Source of the DNA: Cellvibrionales bacterium UBA1969
Lineage (GTDB): Bacteria; Pseudomonadota; Gammaproteobacteria; Pseudomonadales; UBA7434
Direction: 5' to 3'
Assembly: GCA_002339085.1 (NCBI GenBank)
Contig: DDDX01000023.1
Span: 1-46,225 of the forward strand
Length of the DNA: 46,225 nucleotides
The translations under genes and the position numbers were made by a program. The notes beneath the pieces are model-generated. The model worked only from the letters and a program-made list of their open reading frames with translations, did not search any database and was not told where the DNA came from. Below, piece after piece: positions 8,139 through 15,627 of the stretch. Each line of letters begins with the position of its first letter. Position 1 is the stretch's first letter.

Positions 8139-8759
8139 ATGACAGCAGTGAGTGAAGACAATGCCGTTTGGCAGAGTCGATTTAAATTAATCCTGTTATG
8201 GATGATCCCATTTGGACTCATGCTATTGGCGGGCTTGGTTTATCATTTGGTGCAATCGGGGCAAATCTCAGTAGCTAGTAAAAATCAAGGACATTTGATT
8301 CAGCCGCCTGTCCAATTAAGTAGGTTGGCGCTTACATCTAACAAAGATACAGATAATATATGGTATGGCAAGTGGACCATGGCGATACGTGGCGGATCTG
8401 ACTGTGATCAGCGCTGTATGGATACCTTGCTATTAAGCCGTCAAATTCATGTACGGCTCAATAAAGAAGCTAACCGCACGCAACGTGTGTACCTTAGTGA
8501 TGCAGCCGCATTATCCCAGCCATTGAGTGAACATCTCGCTGCTGAACACCATTATCTGACAATAGCTTACAGTGACTCGGTATCGCTGGCACCCCTCGAT
8601 CAAGCTATTTTAGCCACTGCTGAGGCGAGACAAAGTGAGGCACAATTTTTCTTAGTGGACCCAGAGGGCTGGGCAATGATGGTCTACAGTGCTGAGCATA
8701 GTGGTGCAGCTGTGCTCAAAGATTTAAAATATTTACTCAAATACAGCGCTGAGCGATAA
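8139..8759 (+). CDS. membrane-anchored SCO/thioredoxin-like protein of the cox locus
   Basis: A 206-residue protein with one N-terminal membrane helix (about 16-38) and a periplasmic domain that resembles a divergent SCO/thioredoxin fold. Cys89-DQR-Cys93 is a CxxxC pair in the place where SCO proteins bind copper, in the segment GGSDCDQRCMDTLL. The histidine that SCO proteins use as third copper ligand is not recognisable in the matching C-terminal region (EAQFFLVDPEG). The position between SURF1 and ctaA matches an uncharacterised gene in the Pseudomonas cox locus. A thiol-redox role in CuA assembly is plausible but inferred. Confidence 0.75.
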   Translation: MTAVSEDNAVWQSRFKLILLWMIPFGLMLLAGLVYHLVQSGQISVASKNQGHLIQPPVQLSRLALTSNKDTDNIWYGKWTMAIRGGSDCDQRCMDTLLLSRQIHVRLNKEANRTQRVYLSDAAALSQPLSEHLAAEHHYLTIAYSDSVSLAPLDQAILATAEARQSEAQFFLVDPEGWAMMVYSAEHSGAAVLKDLKYLLKYSAER

Positions 8760-8761
8760 AG

Positions 8762-9805
8762 ATGGAAGATAAAACGAACAGTCAGGTCAAGCCAGGTTAT
8801 TGGCTAGCCGCTAGCGGCACTTTATTTGCTGTACTAGTGATTGTTTTGGGCGCGTTTACACGCTTGGTCGATGCCGGTTTAGGCTGTCCCGATTGGCCAG
8901 GTTGCTATGGCCATATTTTGTGGCCCATGGATGAAGCGGAAGTGGCGGCAGCCAACGCTGCCTTCCCTGAAGCGCCGGTTGAGCATGACAAAACTTGGCC
9001 TGAACAAGTGCACCGTTTACTGGCCACGAGCTTAGGCTTGTTTTGTATCGCATTCGTGGGCATGGCTTATCGTCAGCGTCATAAAGGCCTTAATGCACCA
9101 ATAAAGTTAAGCTTTGTGTTGCTTGCGATGGTCATTGTGCAGGGGATGTTTGGTCGTTGGACGGTCACTTTGAATCTTTGGCCGCAGGTGGTCACCGCGC
9201 ATTTGATTGGCGGCTTTACCACCCTCTCTCTGCTTTGGCTGTTAACTCTTCGTCTGCAAAACCGCCGATGGCAAATGGCGCCTCATGCATTTGCAGAGAT
9301 ACAGCGATTGAAGCCTTTACTATGTGTGGCGATGAGCTTAGTCATCGTGCAAATCTTGCTTGGCGGTTGGACATCCACCAATTATGCGGCTCTCGCCTGC
9401 CCCGACCTGCCGACTTGCCAAGGTCGGTGGTGGCCAAATATGGATTTTGCCAAGGGATTTAACTTTGCTCAAGATATTGGGCCCAATTACTTGGGGGGCT
9501 TAATGGAGAATTCCGCTAGAACCGCTATTCATTTTAGTCATAGAATAGGCGCGATAGTTGTTACCCTCGTCGTTTTTTATTTAGTCTATCGACTGCTAAA
9601 AATAAAGCAAAAAAGCAGCTCTCAATGGGCAATAATGCTGGCCTTTGTCTTGCTACTGCAGATAAGCCTTGGCTTGAGTAACGTTTATTGGTCACTGCCT
9701 TTACCGGTTGCTGTTGCACACAATGCCGTGGGCGCCATGCTATTATTGACCTTTGTAGGCTTATGCCACCGATTTTACACCAGCCATACGGTTCAAGCTG
9801 TCTGA
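8762..9805 (+). CDS. ctaA: haem A synthase (COX15/CtaA)
   Basis: A 347-residue, roughly eight-helix membrane enzyme that oxidises the C8 methyl of haem O to the formyl group of haem A. The N-terminal half has the paired cysteines of GCPDWPGC (Cys42, Cys48), and the second half repeats the pattern in ACPDLPTCQGRWWP. Haem-ligand histidines fall in EQVHRLLA (His84), VTAHLIGG (His147), AIHFSHRIG and VAHNAVGA. It starts two bases after the preceding stop, so it is almost certainly co-transcribed with the SCO-like gene. Confidence 0.95.
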   Translation: MEDKTNSQVKPGYWLAASGTLFAVLVIVLGAFTRLVDAGLGCPDWPGCYGHILWPMDEAEVAAANAAFPEAPVEHDKTWPEQVHRLLATSLGLFCIAFVGMAYRQRHKGLNAPIKLSFVLLAMVIVQGMFGRWTVTLNLWPQVVTAHLIGGFTTLSLLWLLTLRLQNRRWQMAPHAFAEIQRLKPLLCVAMSLVIVQILLGGWTSTNYAALACPDLPTCQGRWWPNMDFAKGFNFAQDIGPNYLGGLMENSARTAIHFSHRIGAIVVTLVVFYLVYRLLKIKQKSSSQWAIMLAFVLLLQISLGLSNVYWSLPLPVAVAHNAVGAMLLLTFVGLCHRFYTSHTVQAV

Positions 9806-9851
9806 ACGAAGCAGATAAGTTGAACGGTCGCTCGAGTGTTGAGACGAAAAA

Positions 9852-10802
9852 ATGACAAATTCTGATGCCGCTGAAAAAAAACTTGATCAGCCTCTATGGC
9901 GTGATTATCTTGAGCTTTGCAAACCTAATGTGGTTGCTTTAATGGCGCTGACGACTGTGGTCGGCATGTTGCTTGCGGTACCAGGCATGGTGCCGCTTGA
10001 TATTTTATTACTAGGCAACCTGGGTATCGGTCTTTGTGCGGCTTCGGCAGCGGTTATCAACCACGTGGTTGATAAAAAAATTGACTTGTTAATGGAGCGC
10101 ACTGAAAACCGTCCTGTTGCACAGGGGCGCTTAAAAGACAGTCATGCATTATCGTTCAGCGCGGTCATGGGCCTGTTGGGCATGTCGGTTTTAATTTTTT
10201 ATGTGAACGAGCTGACCGCTTGGTTAACCTTAGGCTCACTGATTGGCTATGCGCTTATTTATACCTGTTTTTTGAAGCGTGCAACGCCTCAAAATATTGT
10301 GATTGGTGGCTTGGCTGGTGCCGCCCCGCCACTGCTTGGCTGGACTGCGGTCACCAATGAGATACATGGCTATGCATTATTATTGGTGCTAATTATTTTT
10401 GCATGGACACCACCGCATTTTTGGGCACTTGCTATTCATCGAAAAGATGATTATGCCAAAGTGGGTATTCCTATGTTGCCGGTGACGCATGGTGATAAAT
10501 ATACCCGATTACATATCTTACTTTACACTATTATTTTGTTTGTTGTTTCTGTTTTGCCGTTTGCAACTAATATGTTTGGTTTATTGTACTTGTTGGGCGC
10601 TGTCATTTTAGGCCTAGGGTTTTTATATTGGGCGGTAGTTATGTTAATCAACAAAGATCCGAAAGCGCCTATGCAAACATTCAGGTATTCGATTATTTAT
10701 TTGATGGCTTTGTTTATTATTATGCTAGCTGACCATTATATACTTCCGTTAGATGAGCGTCTCAATAGCGCTCCTCCCCCGATAGAAATGCAGGCTATTT
10801 AG
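9852..10802 (+). CDS. cyoE: protohaem IX farnesyltransferase (haem O synthase)
   Basis: A 316-residue UbiA-type prenyltransferase that attaches a farnesyl chain to haem B to give haem O, the substrate of CtaA. The magnesium/diphosphate motif NHVVDKKID (residues 70-78, with Asn70, Asp74 and Asp78) is intact, followed by ERTENRPVAQGRL. A second conserved segment is FAWTPPHFWALAIHRKDDY. About eight or nine membrane helices are evident. The stop TAG overlaps the GTG start of the next gene. Confidence 0.96.
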   Translation: MTNSDAAEKKLDQPLWRDYLELCKPNVVALMALTTVVGMLLAVPGMVPLDILLLGNLGIGLCAASAAVINHVVDKKIDLLMERTENRPVAQGRLKDSHALSFSAVMGLLGMSVLIFYVNELTAWLTLGSLIGYALIYTCFLKRATPQNIVIGGLAGAAPPLLGWTAVTNEIHGYALLLVLIIFAWTPPHFWALAIHRKDDYAKVGIPMLPVTHGDKYTRLHILLYTIILFVVSVLPFATNMFGLLYLLGAVILGLGFLYWAVVMLINKDPKAPMQTFRYSIIYLMALFIIMLADHYILPLDERLNSAPPPIEMQAI

Positions 10803-11473
10803 TGACTGAAATTAATACTGAACAAAGGCAGCAGCAAGGGATAAAAAAAACCCTTATTGTTATTCTTTGCTTCATTGCCGTAGTGTTTGGCTTATTTGTT
10901 AATCGCTTGTCGATGGACCGTATTTTAAGCCCAAAAGAATTAGTCGCCAATGGCGCGATTATGTTTTCTTCGCCGCGTGAAATTGCTGAATTTAATTTAC
11001 TTGATCAGAATGAAGCGGCATTCACTAAGCATAAGCTGCAAGGCCAATGGAGTTTAATATTTTTTGGTTTTACGCATTGTCCTGACATCTGCCCTACTAC
11101 GCTGGCCATGATGAATGAACTGAATGAGTTCTTAGTAGATACCGATTATGCTGAAGACACACAATTTTTAATGGTTAGCTTAGATCCTGCTCGTGACACG
11201 CCGATAAAATTAAAATCATATATAGAATACTTTAATTCTGACTTCATTGGCGTGACGGGTGAATTCTTATCAATCCATCGATTCGCAAAACAGCTTAACG
11301 TTGCCTTCCAGAAAATTGTGACTAATGTGGAGACAGGTGATTATACGGTTGACCACAGTGGCCATATTGCCGTTATTAACCCCGCTGGTCATTACAGTGG
11401 ATTTTATAAACCGCCGTTTGATGTTAGCCGCATGTTGATGACATATAAGTCGATTCGAGCCAGTGCTCGTTAA
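10802..11473 (+). CDS. SCO1/SenC copper chaperone
   Basis: A 223-residue SCO protein with an N-terminal membrane anchor (about 17-34) and a periplasmic thioredoxin fold. Copper ligands are Cys93 and Cys97 in FTHCPDICPTT and His185 in VDHSGHIAVI, so it can deliver copper to the CuA centre of CoxB. The start is a GTG that shares its G with the TAG stop of cyoE (TAGTG), which suggests translational coupling. It is the last intact gene of the cox operon. Confidence 0.95.
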   Translation: MTEINTEQRQQQGIKKTLIVILCFIAVVFGLFVNRLSMDRILSPKELVANGAIMFSSPREIAEFNLLDQNEAAFTKHKLQGQWSLIFFGFTHCPDICPTTLAMMNELNEFLVDTDYAEDTQFLMVSLDPARDTPIKLKSYIEYFNSDFIGVTGEFLSIHRFAKQLNVAFQKIVTNVETGDYTVDHSGHIAVINPAGHYSGFYKPPFDVSRMLMTYKSIRASAR

Positions 11474-11520
11474 TTCTCTTAATTGTATTGTCGATGCAGT
11501 GAGCCGTATTGGTGGGCAAT

Positions 11521-11995
11521 ATGCTTAGCCAGTTCTCAATTCATATAACAAAATCTTCGACGGTAGGCGTCCTTATATTTCTCAGCCTATGCTTATACAG
11601 CTATTCTGTCTATGTTGAGCAGTCGCAATCCGAATATGACCTATTGAAGCCTATGTTATCAATTTAGGCAGGCCAAGTGGTTGATGGCGATATTCTCTAT
11701 TTAGCCTGCCAGCAGCGACAAATTAGATTTTGGGGTGTTGATGCGCCTCAGCGAAACAGCGCCCGGTTTTTAGTCAGTGTGGCGAGCGCTCGATAACTTA
11801 ACCAATAATCAACGCCTGTCATGTTTACCAAAGAGGCTGATCGATACTGCCGTGTTGTTTCGCGATGCTTTCTTAGGGAGGACCAATTCATTGTGAAACT
11901 AAATCGGTAGCTATTAGAGCGAGGCTTAGCAACGAAGTGTTGCTATTTTCTCGTAGATTTTATGGCTATTCTGATTAAGTGCCCGCTGTTAAGTT
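11521..11995 (+). pseudogene. decayed staphylococcal nuclease-like (thermonuclease) gene
   Basis: In the frame beginning at ATG 11521 there is a hydrophobic N-terminus (VGVLIFLSLCLYSYSV), then QVVDGDILYLACQQRQIRFW and GVDAPQ, then ADRYCRVVSRCF and LLERGLATK. These are the ordered SNase-family signatures (VxDGDT, R...GIDAPE, DRYGR, LxxGLA). The frame is broken by TAG at 11665, TAA at 11794, TAA at 11806 and TAG at 11908. The catalytic Glu of DAPE is Gln, and the glycine of DRYGR is Cys. Alignment past about 11930 needs a frameshift, so the 3' end is approximate. No functional product is expected. Confidence 0.75.
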
Positions 11996-12012
11996 GCTTA
12001 AAGATCCGCCAT

Positions 12013-12037
12013 AAAAAAAGGGCCCCTATAGGGACCC
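12013..12037 (-). terminator. Rho-independent terminator after the small secreted protein gene
   Basis: Read on the minus strand, GGGTCCC-TATA-GGGGCCC forms a hairpin with one central mismatch and is followed directly by seven T residues. It lies 26 bases beyond the stop codon of the gene at 12063-12374. Confidence 0.8.
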
Positions 12038-12062
12038 AAAGCGTATCTTTCGAGGAGTAAGA

Positions 12063-12374
12063 TTAGTAAGAAAGAGATTCTTTCGTTTCGATCAAAATAT
12101 CCAGCTGGTCACGCAGTTCTTTCTGCAGGCTATCGATATAAGCCTCGCTGTTATTCGCGAAAGAAAGCGAGCGACCATTATGTTGAGACATTGACGGCAG
12201 AGCTACCGGGTAACGATTTAAGGCTAAGTAAAAACTGGGTTTACTATTGGAACCTAAGTGCTCAGCGATTGATTTCGTGTCTCCACTCACGTCGGCTGGA
12301 TTGGCAAATACTGATCCGGATAGGAGCAGAGTTGCCGCTACATACGAAATGGCAGAGTAAGTTAGTCTTTTCAT
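12063..12374 (-). CDS. small secreted protein of unknown function
   Basis: A 103-residue protein with a clear signal peptide: basic start MKRL, hydrophobic core YVAATLLLSG, and probable cleavage after SVFA. The mature part is about 78 residues and polar. It has no cysteines and ends in a predicted helix (EAYIDSLQKELRDQLDILIE). I recognise no family. It is very likely real: it has a strong AAAGGAG ribosome site, its own terminator, and a palindrome in its probable promoter. It stands alone between the nuclease pseudogene and polA. Confidence 0.7.
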   Translation of the reverse strand: MKRLTYSAISYVAATLLLSGSVFANPADVSGDTKSIAEHLGSNSKPSFYLALNRYPVALPSMSQHNGRSLSFANNSEAYIDSLQKELRDQLDILIETKESLSY

Positions 12375-12795
12375 CTTCGTTACTCCTTTCGTTTGTTGAG
12401 GATGACTGGCTTTTGGCTGGTCATCGATCGGGTTAATAATGATGTTTCATTGTATGTTACATATAGTAACACTTATTAAAATAAAAGCCAGTGGTAAACC
12501 CGAAATTGATCAAATAATAGTGTAAATAATTGGTAGTTTACTATTTAAATAGAATTTAAAGCAACTTATGTCTTTGAATAATATCTAAATAACATTCTAT
12601 ATAGTGACATATACGCAAAGTGTTACCAATCGGTTCATTGCAAAGATTAACAAGGTAACATGTCCAGAAGAGAATGAATTTTGATCAGCTTGTCAAAGGG
12701 CTGAGTTGTGGCTATTGAGCCATAATCAAAGGTTTATGCCTGTGATAAACTTAGCCCTTATATCCCTATTGATAAATAAAGGTATTACTCTGCTT
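12375..12795. other. AT-rich divergent region between the small secreted protein gene and polA
   Basis: A 421-base region. It holds a 17-bp inverted repeat TGTTAC-n5-GTAACA at 12455-12471, a second inverted pair TGTTACC (12621-12627) and GGTAACA (12654-12660), and a 12-bp palindrome CTATTTAAATAG at 12541-12552. The polA reading frame is open from 12706, but that part (MPVINLALISLLINKGI) is not like PolA N-termini. No gene is apparent. Confidence 0.6.
12449..12471 (-). promoter_or_regulatory. putative -10 box and operator palindrome for the small secreted protein
   Basis: On the minus strand a TACAAT -10-like box (12449-12454) is immediately preceded by the perfect palindrome TGTTACTATATGTAACA (12455-12471), exactly 17 bases, the length of a promoter spacer. 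There is no good -35 box upstream, as expected for an activator-dependent promoter. The regulator is unknown. Confidence 0.45.
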
Positions 12796-15606
12796 ATGGC
12801 CTCGATCCATCCGCTTGTTTTAGTAGACGGCTCCTCTTATCTCTACCGTGCTTTTCATGCTTTACCCCCATTAAATACTTCCAAGGGCCAGCCGACGGGG
12901 GCGATTAAGGGCGTCATAAACATGCTCAGAAGCTTACAAAAAACCTACAGCAGCAGCGTAATTGTGGTTATATTTGACGCCAAAGGGAAAACCTTCCGAG
13001 ATGATATGTTTCCGGCCTACAAAGCTAACCGTTCAGCTATGCCCGATGATCTTCGTCCGCAAGTAGAGCCCATTCACGAGATCGTTAGAGCCATGGGACT
13101 TCCGCTTTTAACGGTGGCCGGCGTTGAGGCCGACGATGTGATTGGCACTTTGGCAGAGCAAGCCAGTGAGCAAGCGATACCGGTTTTGGTGTCAACTGGC
13201 GACAAAGATATGGCCCAGCTAGTGAATCAGCATGTCACCTTGGTGAATACCATGACTAATACCGTGATGGATGAGGCTGGCGTAGTTGAAAAGTTTGGCA
13301 TACCCGCACATTACATCATCGACTATCTCGCTTTAATGGGCGACAAAGTGGACAATATTCCCGGCGTTGCTGGAGTAGGCGAGAAGACGGCGCTGGGTTT
13401 GATTCAGCATTTGGGTGGGGTCGATGAGATTTATCAAAAATTAGAGCAGGTCGCCAATGTCCCTGTCAGAGGCGCAAAAAAATTAGCTGAAAAATTGGCG
13501 GCAAATGAAGATGAAGCCCGCCTATCGTATCAATTGGCAACGATTAAATGTGATGTTGCATTAGAAACAAGTGCGGTAAGTTTATATCAAGGTGCGCTTA
13601 GTAGTGCTGAAAATGTTGAGCGTTTATACGAACTGTTCAGCGAATATGAATTTAAGACATGGATGAAGGAAACCGCCGCCGGTGCGATTCCGGAAAATCA
13701 ACCTAGCAGTGACGAGCAAAGCACAGCGCTAACGACGGCCAATAACAGTAAACAAGCCCTCGACATGAATAAGGCAGCGGCTATCTATCAGCAGGAAGTT
13801 GAGCGTGAGTATGAGACGGTTTATGAATTAGATCGCTTGAATGCTTGGATAAAAAAGCTGTCGAACAGTCAGCAGTTCGCTTTTGACACCGAGACGACCA
13901 GCTTAAATTATATGGAAGCGAGAGTAGTCGGTGTGTCAGTTAGCATCGCGCTTGGTGAGGCTGCTTATATTCCTTTTGGACATAATTACATTGGTGCGCC
14001 TAATCAATTAAGCGAGGTGCAAGTGCTATCGGCGCTTAAGCCATTACTTGAAAATCCAACTATTAAAAAGACGGGACAAAATTTAAAATACGACAAGCAT
14101 GTTATTGCCAATCACGGCATTAACTTACAGGGCATTGGCGATGATACGATGCTTATGTCTTATGTGTTGAATTCAACGGCTAGTCGACATGATATGGACA
14201 GCTTGGCGCTACATTATTTGAACGAAACCACCACTAAGTATGAAGACGTAGCAGGTAAGGGTGCTAAGCAAATTACTTTTAATCACGTTGATCTAGACCT
14301 TGCAGGCCCTTATGCCGCAGAAGATGCAGATATCACATTACGCTTGCAGCAAGTGTTGAGTCAGGAGTTGGACGCCTCACCAGAATTAAAACAGTTATAT
14401 GACGATATTGAATTACCTTTACTCAATGTTATCTGTCAAATAGAGCAAACTGGGGCGCTTATAGATGGTGATTTGCTGGCAAAGCAAAGCCAAGAATTAA
14501 CCGAAAGGATAGCAAAGTTAGCACAGCAGGCTTATGAGCTGGCAGGTGAAGAATTTAATTTAGGCTCGCCAAAACAACTGCAAACGATTTTATTCGATAA
14601 ACTAAAAATAAAAGTCATTAAAAAAACTCCTAAAGGGCAGCCGTCAACAGCGGAGCCTGTATTACAAGAGCTAGCCTTGGATTACCCACTACCTAAAGTC
14701 ATTATGGAGTACCGTGGCTTAAGTAAATTAAAATCCACCTATACCGACCGCCTGCCAGAGCAAATTGCCCCATCAACGGGGCGTGTGCATACCTCCTACC
14801 ATCAGGCGGTGACAGCGACGGGAAGACTGTCTTCATCGGATCCCAATTTACAAAATATTCCTATCAGAACCGAAGAGGGAAGGCGAGTGAGACAGGCATT
14901 TATTGCCCCGGCAGGTAGTTCAGTGTTAGCCGCCGATTACTCGCAAATTGAATTGCGCATTATGGCGCACTTATCTGGAGATAAAGGTCTAGTTGATGCT
15001 TTTAATGCCGGCCTCGATGTGCATAAGGCAACAGCAGCAGAAGTGTTTGCGGTAGATCTTGCCGAGGTGAGTCAAGAGCAGCGACGGAGAGCAAAGGCGA
15101 TTAACTTTGGGCTTATTTACGGAATGTCAGCATTTGGTTTAGCGAAGCAGTTAGATATTGGCCGGCATGACGCGCAAAGTTATATCGATCGCTATTTTGA
15201 TCGCTATCCAGGGGTATTAAGCTATATGGAAGACACGCGGAGCAAAGCCGCTGAACAAGGCTATGTTAAAACACTTTTTGGCCGCCGTTTATATTTACCT
15301 GAGATTAATAGCAGTAATGGCATGCGTCGACAGGCGGCTGAACGAACAGCTATTAACGCACCTATGCAAGGCACAGCAGCAGATATTATTAAGCTTGCGA
15401 TGTTAAAGGTCAGTCATTGGCTTCAAGATAATGCTGATATAAAAATGATTATGCAGGTCCACGATGAATTGGTTTTTGAGGTGCCAACTGAACAACTCGA
15501 TTATGCAACAGAAAATATCTCTCGGCTGATGTCATCTGCAGCAACGTTAGCGATCCCCTTAGTTGTCGATGTCGGTAGTGGTAAAAATTGGGATGAAGCG
15601 CATTGA
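12796..15606 (+). CDS. polA: DNA polymerase I
   Basis: A 936-residue three-domain enzyme for gap filling, primer removal and repair. The 5'-3' nuclease domain spans about residues 1-290 (opening LVLVDGSSYLYRAF). The 3'-5' proofreading domain is active-type, with Asp364 and Glu366 in FDTET and a YAAEDAD motif. The polymerase domain has motif A (AADYSQIELR, Asp714), motif B (RRRAKAINFGLIYG) and motif C (MQVHDELVFE, Asp890/Glu891). The start at 12796 (MASIHPLVLVDGSS) matches the family N-terminus; the open frame extends 30 codons further upstream. It converges with recG with an 8-base gap. Confidence 0.97.
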   Translation: MASIHPLVLVDGSSYLYRAFHALPPLNTSKGQPTGAIKGVINMLRSLQKTYSSSVIVVIFDAKGKTFRDDMFPAYKANRSAMPDDLRPQVEPIHEIVRAMGLPLLTVAGVEADDVIGTLAEQASEQAIPVLVSTGDKDMAQLVNQHVTLVNTMTNTVMDEAGVVEKFGIPAHYIIDYLALMGDKVDNIPGVAGVGEKTALGLIQHLGGVDEIYQKLEQVANVPVRGAKKLAEKLAANEDEARLSYQLATIKCDVALETSAVSLYQGALSSAENVERLYELFSEYEFKTWMKETAAGAIPENQPSSDEQSTALTTANNSKQALDMNKAAAIYQQEVEREYETVYELDRLNAWIKKLSNSQQFAFDTETTSLNYMEARVVGVSVSIALGEAAYIPFGHNYIGAPNQLSEVQVLSALKPLLENPTIKKTGQNLKYDKHVIANHGINLQGIGDDTMLMSYVLNSTASRHDMDSLALHYLNETTTKYEDVAGKGAKQITFNHVDLDLAGPYAAEDADITLRLQQVLSQELDASPELKQLYDDIELPLLNVICQIEQTGALIDGDLLAKQSQELTERIAKLAQQAYELAGEEFNLGSPKQLQTILFDKLKIKVIKKTPKGQPSTAEPVLQELALDYPLPKVIMEYRGLSKLKSTYTDRLPEQIAPSTGRVHTSYHQAVTATGRLSSSDPNLQNIPIRTEEGRRVRQAFIAPAGSSVLAADYSQIELRIMAHLSGDKGLVDAFNAGLDVHKATAAEVFAVDLAEVSQEQRRRAKAINFGLIYGMSAFGLAKQLDIGRHDAQSYIDRYFDRYPGVLSYMEDTRSKAAEQGYVKTLFGRRLYLPEINSSNGMRRQAAERTAINAPMQGTAADIIKLAMLKVSHWLQDNADIKMIMQVHDELVFEVPTEQLDYATENISRLMSSAATLAIPLVVDVGSGKNWDEAH

Positions 15607-15627
15607 CGGTAGCCTCAAACGTCAATG
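15601..15627. repeat. inverted repeat across the polA/recG stop codons
   Basis: CATTGACG (15601-15608) and CGTCAATG (15620-15627) form an 8-bp perfect inverted repeat with an 11-base loop that spans the ends of both convergent genes. There is no T-tract on either strand, so a bidirectional terminator role is only possible, not shown. Confidence 0.5.

Noticed and set aside
11521..11995. Stop-codon readthrough or recoding in the nuclease frame
   Set aside because: All neighbouring genes use TAA and TAG as ordinary stops, catalytic residues are also lost, and the 3' end needs a frameshift, so decay is the simpler reading.
12706..12795. N-terminal extension of PolA by 30 residues
   Set aside because: The extra residues are hydrophobic and unlike PolA; homologues start just before LVLVDGSSYLYRAF, which fits the ATG at 12796.
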